A stretch of 64,000 bases of DNA from Perkinsus olseni (taxonomy: Eukaryota > Perkinsozoa > Perkinsida > Perkinsidae), in NCBI GenBank assembly GCA_013115135.1, contig JABANP010000197.1, positions 1 through 64,000 of the forward strand, given 5' to 3'. Every line of letters begins with the position of its first letter. The stretch's first letter is position 1. Of the stretch, positions 21,761 to 32,862 are shown piece after piece. Position numbers and translations under genes: made by a program. Under the pieces are notes generated by a model. That model was not told the DNA's origin. It searched no databases and saw nothing but the letters and a program-made list of their open reading frames with translations.

Positions 21761-21879
21761 TCATGACAAGATGAGCTGGGGTGAGGGGGCCCTCCCTCTC
21801 GAGTACTGTCCACATTTCGGTTCCTGTGTTTCACGTCTGGCTTCAAGGCTATTTACTGTTTCTTCATGATGGGAGTGGT

Positions 21880-22920
21880 GGAGTTGAGAACACCTTAGCT
21901 TGGGAATAGCAGGGGTATTATCTCGTCATGGCCCGGTAGAAATATTGGGGTGGGGGTTCGAACCTGAGCCTCGTGGATGAAAGTTAGGGCGCCTTCCCGG
22001 CTGGAAAATACACCGGACTGCTCGGGAATTGCGAATCTACCGTATTGCTCAGTGTTTGTGAGCAGCTGCGACACTTTAGTCGACGCATTTCTGAGCAATG
22101 CGTCCTCGTTTATTCTGAGACTTGGCGAACCGCAGTTCTCGGAGCTGCTGCTCGGTTTTTCCTTCACAGCGCCCCAGTGGGTGCCCCTTGTTTCCCAGTG
22201 CAAGTCTTAGTCTTTAATGACAGCCTCCTCAGCTACTTCCAATGGAAGTCTCGGCAGTATTGTGAGAGTTAGTCCGGCTGAATGGAAGCAACCAGTGCCT
22301 CTGGATATGGTACTAGAGAGGGAAGGGGACCAGGGCTGTATCGCTCACCGACAAAACTTCTGCCATCTCCGTCGCCCTCATCTCCTCCCCTGTGTTCCGA
22401 GACACGCCCGAGCGTTGGGAACCCTTTGGGCTGCTTTTTTCACTCGTCCTGTGTAACAAGTGAAAGAGGAATCAACACTGTGAGTGTGCAGCGGAAGGGG
22501 GTTCGGCCGCGTTCCAAAATATGAGACTCGTCAATTAGTGGGGTTAGACGGCACGAAGTGGACGTGGCATTTGGAAAATTCGAATGTCGTGCTCTTCTTG
22601 GTCGAAACGGCAGAGTACCGTGAGAGGGTGGCTGTGGTCGTTTTAGTTCGAGGAGCAGCTCCGGACGCGGGACTTGGCCCTGGAGTACCGGATATTGAGG
22701 TGGGCTGGGTTGCAACAACGGCAGCGGATGCTCGGTACCGGGCCAGTAACGTGATTCGAAAGGTACATGACGGAGACAACGGAAATGGTGAGCAGGTGTG
22801 AGCGAGGAGAGGAGGGCAAGGACCGTTACAGGTAGTAGAACGTCACGCGTGGGGATTGAACCCTGGACCACCGTCATGGGAGTCGGCCGTGCTACCCTTG
22901 GAGGAATAGGTTGAGGACCT
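21880..22920. other. Unresolved stretch with a tRNA-Gly-like fragment
   Basis: Plus-strand frames are open near 21977-22210 and 22484-22801 but show no domain; they may be 5' exons of the phosphatase. At 22850-22905 the minus strand has GCACGGCCGACTCCCATGAC then CCAGGGTTCAATCCCC, resembling the anticodon and T-arm of a tRNA-Gly(CCC) without a pairing acceptor. Confidence 0.3.
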
Positions 22921-23080
22921 AATATACCATTTCCAGACCTGGGAGTTTACCGATTTGGCCTGGGTTGAATCAAAGTGCCCTGGGGTTTTACTTATTTGTA
23001 CTGGGCCATATCGAATTGCTCTCGAGTATTACTATCTTGGCTCGGGCAATTTCTGATTTGGTCTGGAAATGGTATAGATT
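22921..23080. mobile_element. MITE-like foldback element
   Basis: A near-perfect 17-19-nt inverted repeat (TATACCATTTCCAGACC at 22923 and GGTCTGGAAATGGTATA ending 23076) bounds about 155 bp of AT- and CTGGG-rich sequence with no coding capacity. Size and termini fit a miniature inverted-repeat element. No clear target-site duplication was found by eye. Confidence 0.45.
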
Positions 23081-23097
23081 TTCCCGTCGGTGAGAGT

Positions 23098-25303
23098 ATG
23101 GTGCAGTTTGCGTCGTTCAGGGATATCATCCCGTTCAAGGATACCCGAGCACATGTCGGACGGGCCGAGCATGACCGATATATTAATGCTTCGTAAGCTG
23201 GCTGAGATGACCCTCTCAAGGGCCGTCGCTATTCGCGAAAGAGGGAGGGCCTAGTGCTGTCTAGGTACATACGCGGCGGTTCTAGTGCCTCCAGTAGAGA
23301 TGGTGGATTCATTGCCGCACAGGCGCCGTTGCAGTCGACTGCACTGGACTTCTGGTCCATGATATTGCACCATGGGTAGTAGTAGGGTATGACCGATGGT
23401 GGCCATCTACTTTTGGGATGGTAGCGAATGAATCGTCAACGTGTCACTTCTCCTTTGAAAGTTCGAGAAATTTCCTCGCTGAGCTTTGCCATGCCCGTCC
23501 GTACGAGTGACCACCCGACGCCTGCGAGTTGCGCGACCATGAGATCCCAACGGATTCAATTCTTCTATCAGAAACGCTCTAACATTACGCGATGTTGCCC
23601 CATGTATGGCTCCGGCATAGTTCTCTAGGATCTCTCATACGGTATCTGCGTGATGCCGGCGTTAAGTGCTACTTCGGAACCACTGGTAGAGACGGTCGAG
23701 AAGAACTGCTTTCTTGGCGTTTTCGGCTCCGAACCGGATGATAAGTTTATCCTCACCTCATGTTATCCGCATGAAGATAGGGCACTTAGTGATACCTCGG
23801 CAGTGCGTCGACTCAATGCGTGAATGTGCCTGCCGTACCAGTAGAGAGTCGGGCGTACAGGACGTTCTGGGGCTCTCTGAGTGTACCGGGCGACCCTTTG
23901 TCGATCAGCTGCGAGGTTATATTTGTACTTTGTCAACTACGAGAAGGTGGTAGGAGTAAATGTGCGCAATACTGGCCGTCGCCAATGGGAGCAAGTAATA
24001 TCCGGGCGCGTGACGATTGGAGGACTAGGGTGATTATGATGGCCAGGTATGGTTGTTGAGAGCGATGGAATTTCGTGGCGAGTGAAGCTTGCGTTAGAGG
24101 AATCTTATCAGCATTACGGAGGAGGGAGCACTGCAGTTGCTCATGATGAGGATGATCATGGCAGCGAATTCGACCTCGTCAAACGAGTGTAATTGTCGCC
24201 GCCGTCTCTGCCGTGAGAGCTTGCGTGGGCATTGCCACCGTTCAGATTTGAAGTTAGCGTGGAAGGGGACTATTCAATTCCTGTCAAGCAGGTCGTTCAG
24301 TACCAGTATCTATCATGGCCGGACCACGGCACTCCAGACGTTGACCAATTCGTTAGAGTTTTCCGAGTACTATCAGGGGCATTCTTCCCTCGCGAGTCCT
24401 CCTGGATTTCTCGGATTCCTACTGCCAGCCTCGCGCTTCACCATTGCGACGCACGCAGCGTAGTAAATCGACTGATTCGGAGTTAAAGAAAACTTTCCCA
24501 AAAAATCCGAAATTTTACGTAAAATTGGAATTATTGGGCCGACTGTATTCGTCTCTTGACCAATGGAGAGCGATTCTTTTATTTCACGGCGACAAAATAC
24601 AAGGCGCGGTTGGTTCTACTCATAGGAAGGAAACCCTTTGTCGAAGGAGTAGCCGAAACATTGTTTACAGGTTTTCCACACAGCACGTCGGAGAGTGTTG
24701 AGAGGCAGCGGGGCACCCAGCGCGCCGATTTTAGTCCACTGCAGCGCAGGGGTGGGGAGAACAGGCTGCCTTATAGCCCTGGAGCGGCTCGTCTCGGAGG
24801 CTATGGAGCAGAAGGAGAACAAGCGAGGGACCCCGGCTGTCAGCGTCTTGGCAACCCTAGAAGACATGAGGAATAGTCGAGCATTTATGGTAGTACTGGG
24901 GCGCGATGGGGCGGACCTCGTGATGGTCGTTCAACCCAATGAACTGAGGGGGGTGGCGGTTATCCGCTGAAAAACATCGGATGGCTCTGGAGACATGGTC
25001 TCAGCGGAACTTTAGTGGTACGAAGGTTGTAACTGGAAAATTGGTTCCTCACGCTCGTACTCGAAACGCGAAGGGGTCGCTGGGAACCTCCATCTCACTC
25101 TACAGTGTTGGGCCTGCCGTTCAAACTTGCTGTTCCGAGACTGAGTGACCTGCGGTGGTTTTGACTCCTCTTCCACTCAGGTGCAAACAACAGGCCAGTA
25201 CCAATTGATCTATGAGGCAATGGCGATGCTAGTGTCGTGCGGATTCTTTGACGACCCTGCCGCGACCGCTGGATCCGCTGCCGACCTAGATTCTGAAATT
25301 TGA
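23098..25303 (+). CDS. Classical protein tyrosine phosphatase
   Basis: Exons in order: FRDIIPFKDTRAHVGRAEHD, RYINAS (substrate-recognition loop, here RYINAS for the usual DYINAS); GGFIAAQAPLQSTALDFWSM; KCAQYWPSP; VVQYQYLSWPDHGTPDVDQF (WPD loop with the general acid Asp); PILVHCSAGVGRTGCLIALE (P-loop HCX5R with catalytic Cys and Arg, then TG); and VQTTGQYQLIYEAMAMLVSC (Q-loop region), ending in an acidic tail at 25303. All catalytic residues are present, so the enzyme should be active on phosphotyrosine. No signal or membrane segment is assigned; the 5' end is open and may extend to 22.5 kb. A MITE-like element lies directly upstream of the first exon. Confidence 0.85.
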
Positions 25304-25767
25304 GACTCTTTCATGGCTTAGTACAGCCTACGGTAAATATGCATTCTCCGGGCACCAGCAGAGGTGGCTTGAGTATGCTCACTGGGTGATACTCCTGAGG
25401 GTTTTTTATTGGCACTCCCGCGGTCGATCTGTGTAGAATTTATCGTAGTACTTGTTGATGGTGAAGTTGCCGGGCTAGCACTTGTGTGATGCCATATCAT
25501 TCACGCGCGGAAATTATAATATTTACAGTTCGGTGTTTGGGAATAGTAGTATCTGTAAAAATGCCGCATGCAAAAACGAGGCTGCAATGCCACACAACGC
25601 GAGAACGGCGGTCGATTTATCGCAGCAGCGATGAGGAGTTACAACCGCCACGTGGCACAGGGCCTGATCTTCCCATGTCGCGTTTCCCTCTTTATAAAGT
25701 AAAGTATATCCAATTCGGTTCGTCATCTACGGTTTCACCTCTACAGGTTTTTTGAACAGTTTCGGGA
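25304..25767. other. Intergenic gap
   Basis: Short frames on both strands without support. It separates the phosphatase from the next plus-strand gene. Confidence 0.3.
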
Positions 25768-28228
25768 ATGGAGCCCACCACTCGACTTTTCCGACTGCCA
25801 CTGCCCGCCAGAATGCTCGCTGCGGCTGCCGGTGCGCCGCGCTATTGGGCACTTGGCCGAAGATGCGTCTCGTCAACGGCTGGGTCGCCCGTGGCGGACT
25901 TCGTCGATGCTCTGGAAGGGGCGGAGCGAAGGGTTCCGGAATGGTACAATCCTGAGTTTGTGAAGCTCCATGAGAAGGTGGTGCAGTATCTTCCAAGTGC
26001 AAGTCTGGAAGGAGAGCTTTTGCCATTGATGAAGGCGGTGTCGGCTATGCACGGGTAAGGGGTTCTTGGGTAGTCAGGTGAACCTGAGGCTCATTGAAGC
26101 GCCACTAGTGTACGCGAAAGTAGATAGCATGGCTCCTGTCTCGGAATCAGTAGTTACCTCTTTACGCCTAGTGGGGCTACAAGTTCTCCCGTGTCCTCGC
26201 TATGTGGAAGCTGTGCAGATATTGTCTGAGCCTCGCTTGCTGAGTCGATATCGCTAATTCGGTAGAGCGGTCGACTGCTAAGCTAGTGGGCGAAGGTTCG
26301 ACCCTTGCACGCGGCGCCTTGGGTGTCTGAACGATAGTTTATTTCAGCATTGTCACTATTTTATTGCATATTTTGCATACTTCACAGTAGTCGCGGGAAC
26401 GTGGATTGGAACTCTACTCCTTCAGGTTTGGCCTCTCGGAGTTGGTATCGGCCATTGAGACACGTCTGATATCCCTACTGGAAGGACTGCATGCTCCTTC
26501 CTTGGACAGGGCCACGTAAGTGCGCGAGTCTTCGACGACTCGCGGATGACCCCTGTAGGAAAGTTGGTAGTACTCCTTCAGATTCGTACGTTTATTGCTG
26601 TTGCTGGCCTCGTCTAGTGAGGCTCCTGGTGTGATGAGCAGCAAGCTCCGGGACTGCCTTGAAGCGGAGGCACTGGTAGCCAGATTGACTTTTGCGCCAT
26701 CGGTGACAGCTCAGTCAGGTTCACATAGCCTCCTACTTGAAACCGAGTGACGGGGAGACCCTCATGAGCTTGGCTGCTATGATCATAGGTGAGCTGGTGG
26801 AAGTTTGGTACCGGGCAGTTCTCTGATGGGCCTCTCAGGGTGCTCGCAGCTGTCGCTGTCTTCTTTACCACTGGCGACCGCCGTGCAGGAGGTTATCGAT
26901 GAGAGGGTGGGAGACCTTCAGGAGGCACTCGATATGAGGATGTTGGTTCACACCGGAGCTGGCTGCTGCCAATCTAGGAGCGGGCAGAGGCACGGGGTGA
27001 GTTGGATCTCCATCGTAGCGTGAGGCAAGTTGTCAACCTTGAGGTCCACTCACGGCTACAGAAAATTCGGAACATCACTTAGAGTATCTATCACTGTTCC
27101 AGAATAGTAGCTGTTGAAAGAGCCTTCTGTGTTCGCCGAAGTCCAGCGCGCGCAACGGGCGAGATTACATACACATGCCAGTCATGATTAGCGCAACAAC
27201 GGTTATGAATCATTGCCTCAGATACTCCCGATTGATGAGTTTCTTCTGCGCCCAGCAGCTGGACGATTTGGAAAACATAGCCAACGTGAGTGGGGGTCCT
27301 GTTGGCAGTCTGCGATCCTCACCCTCTCATCACCACCCGCGGGGTGGGCTCGATTCGAGCTTCGAGATCGAGCATAGCTTGGTGACAGCTCCACCTTGCT
27401 CTCCCCTAGTTGCTCGCGAAGCCGGGATCGTGATTGACCGAGATGTCCCAGGCAATCTTTCGGGTCGAACCAAACTGTTTGATCAAGATTTTGTTGCTAC
27501 TTTGCCGACTTTCTTGCTAGGGGTTCCTCTCTGTTCTTGCAGTTGCTGCTGATTCAAGCGACGACTCGCTCGTCCCACTTGGCCTTGACAGCCCAGCTCA
27601 TCTCGAGTCTGGATAGCGTGCTAGCTAGAGAGGATGATGGCGACGGAGGGGAGGAGCAGGAAGACCAGTCCAGCCACGCCCTCACGGCGCTCTGGTCTCT
27701 GGTTGCCCTCGGCCACGGGCAGGTAGGCATGGTCGACGACCACTCGTACACGCGAGGACCGTTACCCGTCACGTAGAACCTGGATCCCGAGGGGAAGTTG
27801 CCTGGAACGATTAGCTCGCTGTTGGCGATGGCAACCACGTGGCAGTGCCTTGACGACCCCAAAATGGAGCGCCAGCTGCAGCAGCTCTGTCTGAACTTCG
27901 TCCTGGAGCACGGCGAGAAGCCCGAAGTGTCGTCACAGGTCAGACCACCGGTCGATTTTTCCCGTGTCTTCTGACCCTCCTTCAGGTACCACCGATGCCG
28001 GACTGCGTAGCGCGGGCTGGGTTGAAGAGCAAAGATTGGCAGAATATCTGGTAGGCCGTCGGGGATGCTCTGGAGGGGCACGATGGAGTAGATTCTCCCG
28101 CCGGCTGTGCAATGCTTTTGCGTCGCCAAGAAAGCGAGCCGACCATCGTGGTGGATGATATAAATGGTCGCCTCGGCATTTTGTTCGGGCACGAGAGTCG
28201 AGCCGTGTTACACAAACATCCAATCTGA
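25768..28228 (+). CDS. Probable mitochondrial OPR/RAP-like helical-repeat protein
   Basis: ATG 25768 begins MEPTTRLFRLPLPARMLAAA, Arg/Leu/Ala-rich without acids, a typical mitochondrial presequence. Many short helical exons follow, such as FGLSELVSAIETRLISLLEG, SSKLRDCLEAEAL, LSLPLATAVQEVIDERVGDL, SHALTALWSLVALGHG and LAMATTWQCLDDPKMERQLQ. The recurring L-W-S-L-A-x-L-G-H style is that of octotricopeptide/FASTK-RAP proteins, large alveolate families that bind organelle RNA and rRNA pieces. The last exon ends ...TIVVDDINGRLGILFGHESR and a stop at 28228; it could be a degenerate RAP domain but I am not sure. A tRNA-like stretch lies at 26262-26320. Confidence 0.5.
26262..26320 (+). repeat. tRNA-like segment, Ser(GCT)-like
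   Basis: Reads TCGCTAATTCGGTAGAGCGG (A-box-like), CTGCTAA in anticodon-loop position, then AAGGTTCGACCCTTGC with one T-stem mismatch. Acceptor ends do not pair. Lies inside the OPR-like gene, probably in an intron starting GTAGAGCGG. Confidence 0.4.
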
Positions 28229-28275
28229 TTACTCGGCTTTTACCGGACCGTTGGGCTCCTTCTGGTAAACGAGGA

Positions 28276-29839
28276 ATGCACGGGGTCAAGCGAACTTGCG
28301 GGGCTCTCGGATATGCTAGCAGATCGGTGGAACTGGCGGTGTATTATAGTAGTGATCTCAGGTCGTCTTTTGCGCTTGCTGACGATTCCGCTGTTGAGGA
28401 GTCGTCGGTAGCTTTTGGTGAGCTAGTGAGCTCTATTGAAGGAGAGGTGGAGGACATATTGGAAACTCTACCCGAGATCGGTAGAAACGTCATCCGCAGG
28501 GATCGAACCTGGGATCTGTCTCACGCTGGCAGATACTACCTACTCACCTACCTGGAAAGCCGAGCTAGTGTCTAAGTTCTACGGGAAGGATCGTCTTTTG
28601 CCGATAAATTTGGAGACGTCTTTATTCACGTTGATTGTGGCCCCGCCTGGTTGGAGGAGCCGCTGGACCCCTACGCCCAACTGCTGCATCGACACGTAAG
28701 TTAAAGTCGGATGGTGGATTGAATGCGACCAAGTCGACCGAAGGTGCGCTTGGCCGGCATGCACGTTGAGCGCCTGCGGAGTGTCCGACTGGATCGAGAT
28801 GAACGACGGGGAGAAGAAACAGATGGTGACCGAGTGGTTGGAGGCGGCGCAGCAGGAGTAAAGCTTATTCGTAGTGCTAGTAGAGTTTCTTATCTTACTA
28901 TCAAGGACGGCGTTGTGTATTGCAAGGGGGGAGGCGCCAGGGTTTTGGTCAGTGTGGCCTTTGTGTCATGGTGTGCTCGAAAGGTCGTCTGCAAGCGTCG
29001 GTTGAGGGCTCTCCAGAGGTGGAGGTCCTTCGGGACTCCGACGCAGCCATCGTTCGGTTCAAACTGGTACCCACGGGAGCTTCGGCTGGGCCTTGGTTTG
29101 ACTGAGCAGGTGGTGACCTTGCCGCTGTCGATTGTGCGGAACTCGGTGGAGTCAAGTGCGTCAGCAGACTTGGCCATAGAGTCACAAGTGGAGGCCGTAC
29201 TGAAAGATGTTGTCCAGGTGAGCAGGATGTGCTGTTGGTACTATAAGCGGGAGGTGTAGGGTTCGATCCTCGGTCACGCTCGTTTTATTACCGCACTAAT
29301 ACCGTGTTTATTGGCTCAGGATGCTACTAAGGAGTCAGGGGATCTTGCAGCGCCTTCCAAAGAGGGCTTGATGCCCCCGCCTGGTTTGGGGCCGGCCTAC
29401 GGTTCTGAAGATCTCAGTGAATCTACTGAAAATCACCCCTGGAGGTAGTGGGATTTTCGGGGAATTTCGTGGCGCAGTGACGCTTCCAGCCTGGCCGGCC
29501 TGGCTGGATCAGAGGACCCCTGGAACCGAGTGCCGATAAGGGCGTGTAAGGAGGAAGCTCATTATCACGATTACACGGAGAGGTTCAAATGGGATTGGAA
29601 CTCGGCACGATACATGCTCCGCGATGCCGAGCAGAGGAACCTACAACGACAGAAGTATCTTAGCTCGGCCTATGGACAATTGCATCCGCAGGAAGTAGGT
29701 TCAATTGGTCGGTGTGTGACTCGCCGATGCCTTTCGTAGGTCCTGGGTGGGACCCTCGGAGGGGAGGACCGACGAGGAGGGGGAGAGCCGCTACCACTTC
29801 GGGTGGGTCATTTTTGGAATTGTGAATGCTATTGTGTGA
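28276..29839 (+). CDS. Uncharacterised multi-exon protein
   Basis: Starts MHGVKRTCGALGYASRSVEL and continues through an acidic exon (EGEVEDILETLPEI) and FGDVFIHVDCGPAWLEEPLD, SDWIEMNDGEKKQMVTEWLE, a Val-rich exon (VVTLPLSIVRNSVESSASAD), a Pro-rich exon, HYHDYTERFKWDWNSARYML and GESRYHFGWVIFGIVNAIV at the stop. Phases agree for most joins. Two introns (28481-28532 and 29218-29319) hold tRNA T-arms in opposite orientations. No domain recognised, and more than one gene could be present. Confidence 0.4.
28481..28532 (+). repeat. 52-nt tRNA-like intron
   Basis: GTAGAAACGTCATCCGCAGG then GATCGAACCTGGGATC and an acceptor CTGGCAG. T-arm antisense to the host gene. Confidence 0.6.
29218..29319 (+). 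repeat. 102-nt tRNA-like intron
   Basis: GTGAGCAGG...GGCTCAG contains GTAGGGTTCGATCCTCGGTC in the sense direction, followed by TTTTATTA, which could end Pol III transcription. Confidence 0.5.
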
Positions 29840-30485
29840 GGGGCTGGGCTCCGCTTCCTGCGAGAAGCTGCGTTCCGTAGAGCCTTTCCCTAATGGATCT
29901 CGTTGCCGGAAAAGATCCTAGCAAAAATGAGCACATGTTCGTATCCCTTTGAGAGATTATACGGGCCGGAATGTCCTCACTATTTCCTACCCATTTGACG
30001 CTGTGTTCTGTCAGTCGTGATGATGACCCGGCTCGAGTTGGATGTGCTGGGAATCTTCCCAGGGCGGCCGGAAAGTAATTTTCGAGCGCGCCGCTCGTAG
30101 TAGTCGGTATTGGTTACATCCTTGTTGGTCCTCTGCAATTTGCAGCGGCTCGTTCTTTCAGTTTTGCAGGGCATTTTCAGGACAGTGACGAGAGCCCGAA
30201 GGTAGGCCTCGTGCCCGCTTGTCGAAGCGTATCTTATCTTCACCCAGGCGCAAGACGATCGAGCTACAGCATTAAACTCCTTCGGCGAGGACCCATCCCG
30301 CCAGATGATCGACGTGGTGGCGGGTGGGGAGGGGCGAGGAGGGCTGTAGGCAACAATGACCCACCAGCATGTACACTGTGGCTGCCTTTTTGGTGTAGTA
30401 TTATTAGTGAGTATTCTGACTTCAACTCATCGCGCCGAGTTGCCGGTTTCAAGCTTACGAGCAGCATTTTGTCTTTTCGCCCTCT
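29840..30485. other. Mostly empty gap
   Basis: A minus-strand basic frame (30243 to 29980, containing MPCKTERTSRCKLQRTNKDV) is the only candidate and could be a small gene, at low confidence. Otherwise nothing recognised. Confidence 0.25.
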
Positions 30486-32700
30486 ATGGATGATATCCTA
30501 ACCTCGGATACTCCGACCATCCCTGCGCCCACCGAGAGCCCCTTGTCCAGCTCGTCTGCCTTCATCACGAGCTACCCAGCCGTCCTGCTTGCCTTGGGCC
30601 TGATGCTGCTTGCGTGGCTGGTGACCATCTACAATTGCTTCCAACATTTATTGAACTACTCCAGAGAGGATTTGCAAATGCACATCATCCGCATTGTGAG
30701 CTCGTTGCTAGCGGAGCGTTGCTTTGCCCATGCTTGCTTCTAGGTCTTGGTGGCCCCCCTGTACGCCTCTGGGGCCTTCCTTGCGGTATGCCTGTCGAAC
30801 GTAGACCTGGGGGTGCTTCTGGAGTCCATACCGGAGATATGGGAAGCGGTGGTGGTCTACTCCTTTTTCTGCTTGATTCTCACGTATGTTGGCGGCGAGC
30901 ACAATTGGATACAAAGTGAGTGACAAGCATCGGAGCCGCAGATTCCGTCACGCGCCACTAAATTCTGCTGACCAGGTACGCAGTATACAGCGCCGGATGG
31001 CATCCAGCAGCCGTGGCCACTGAACAAGTGTTTTGGGAATCTTGCCCTCACGTCGGAGTTCCTCAGGGGGATGAAGAGATGCGTGCTTCAGTTTGTCGTA
31101 TTGAAGCCGGTCATGACGGTCACTGAAATTGTGAGTTTGCAAGCCGCCGGGATCGAACCTGGGTGATTCGTAAGCGAGAGCGAGGCGTGACTCATTTTCT
31201 CTCAGTTAATGCACATTCTGGGACAGAGCGATGATAAAGTGTGGACTATCATTCGGGAGGTCGCTTATAACTTATCATACTCGGTAGGTCCCGCTCGGGA
31301 TCCAGAGGTCCCTGGTTCGAATCCTGCACCTGTCAGGTTGCACTATATGCCTTGGGCCTTCTGTACATATCTTCTAGGCGCCATCCGAGTCTGCGAGACA
31401 AACGGCCCCTGGCGAAATTCGTCTCGGTGAAGTTGGTCATTTTCGTCACTTTCTGGCAGCAGTACTTCTTCGACCTCATTTTCTCGAAGGATGCTGAAGC
31501 GATCGGCATCAAGTGGAGCGCCTTCGTCGTGTGCATAGAGATGGCCATGTTCGCCATTCTCCTCACCTCCGCCTTCACCTGGCGGGAGTTCGAGTTTGAA
31601 TGGGTTGAAGCATCCCCTCCTAAAGTTGATGACATTGAGATGGGCAAGGTTGAAAGTGAGGCCGCCGCGTTTACAATCGAAGAGACGCTTCTTCTGCTCC
31701 GATACATTTTGTCGGGCCTCGATTCGTCCACCATGCTTGGGGTTGCCAGATGTTCTGCTTTGCAGGTGCTGTCCCAAGGTGAGGATGGGGCCTCGACGGA
31801 TGGGGAGCAGAGCCCTCGGGAGGAGCGGCCGTCCGATCCCGAACAGCAGCAGCAGCAGCCAGCACACGTTACTTACGGTCAGTTGTCTGCACGCCGCAGA
31901 GTGTGTTTGATGGTCTTGCTGGCATTAGGTACGAATAGTCGTATACTTCCAACACAGGCGGACATACGGCTGGCCTTGGCGAATGCAAAGCGGTCGCTGT
32001 ATCCGTCGGACGTGGCACTGGATACGTCCAGGAACTGGAGTACTCGATATCAAGGCCACGTGAGTTTCTGACCTGTCTCCTACGATCTGCTATGTATTTT
32101 TACGTTGTGCTTGCAGTCATAGTGAAGACCATTTAGGTGCTGTTGGAGACCAGTCAAGCGTTCGTGGGCGAGGAGGATGAGGAGCTGGAGGAAGCCTCCG
32201 AAGCTCGGAAAGAGGGCAGCATCGCATCACCCGAGACTAACTCGGAAAAGTCGGCTGGGTGAGCACTCCGTCACGCGCCACGAAATTCAACCGTGTTTCT
32301 CTCGCTTAGAAGTCCCCGACGGAAAAGCCTCAGCGGTACAGACTGAGCCCCTTCTTGTTATTTTAATGGTTTGTATTACAACATTCATGGGCCTCTTACC
32401 GGTCGCACTATCATTGCTGCTACACTTCATTCCGAAACAAAGAAGAAGTTCAGAACATTCCAAAAAACTAGATTTTCGTTTTTCGTGGTGGTTGTGCGAT
32501 CCGTTCGTTTAGTGACTCCCACCATGCCCTCTAAGCATGCAGTGAGTATAAAGGCTCATTCGTCCACTCCCGAAGGCCACGCTGCTCCGCCCTCGGTGTC
32601 CAGCCACGGCAGCATCCTCGGCAGCCCGGAACTGGGGCCGAAGAAGAGCGATGGTGAAGATGATCATGAGAAGCGAGACTCTCGAGACTCCGTATGGTAG
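30486..32700 (+). CDS. TMEM184/OST-alpha (DUF300) family membrane protein
   Basis: MDDILTSDTPTIPAP... leads into TM1 (YPAVLLALGLMLLAWLVTIY). Further exons: NYSREDLQMHIIRI, then membrane segments VLVAPLYASGAFLAVCLSNV and AVVVYSFFCLILTYVGGEHN, LRGMKRCVLQFVVLKPVMTV, DKRPLAKFVSVKLVIFVTFW (QQYFFDLIF) and IKWSAFVVCIEMAMFAILLT, SAFTWREFEF. The K-F-x-S-V-K-x-V-I-F-x-T-F-W-Q and C-I-E-M-x-x-F blocks match the seven-helix family that includes TMEM184 and the organic solute transporter alpha subunit. The C-terminal tail is long, hydrophilic and Ser/Glu-rich, ending at 32700. The exact substrate is unknown. Two introns carry tRNA T-arms, one in each orientation. Confidence 0.8.
31131..31205 (+). repeat. 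75-nt tRNA-like intron
   Basis: GTGAGTTTGCAAGCCGCCGG then GATCGAACCTGGGTG and an acceptor TCTCTCAG. Antisense T-arm (CACCCAGGTTCGATCCCGGC). Confidence 0.65.
31284..31336 (+). repeat. 53-nt tRNA-like intron
   Basis: GTAGGTCCCGCTCGGGATCC, then GAGGTCCCTGGTTCGAATCC and an acceptor CTGTCAG. Sense T-arm. Lies only about 80 bp from the antisense copy in the same gene. Confidence 0.65.
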
Positions 32701-32862
32701 GTTGGGGTGGTGAGAATGGTTCGGCCGGTGTCCAGTTGGCGTCCCTAACGTATCTTGTTCATAGTGCGCCGACGAAGTTCTTGCCTTTCCGCTTTGTCTC
32801 TGGACGCGCCTTTTGACGACTTTCTGACTGGTTTGCATGTAGGGCGGTCGGAAGAGAGAAAG

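Noticed and set aside
27554..28192. 212-residue minus-strand ORF
   Set aside because: The plus strand over the same bases holds helical exons with OPR-like motifs and matching splice signals; the minus frame has no domain.
31343..31867. Minus-strand ORFs opposite the TMEM184-like gene
   Set aside because: Antisense shadows of strongly conserved transmembrane exons.
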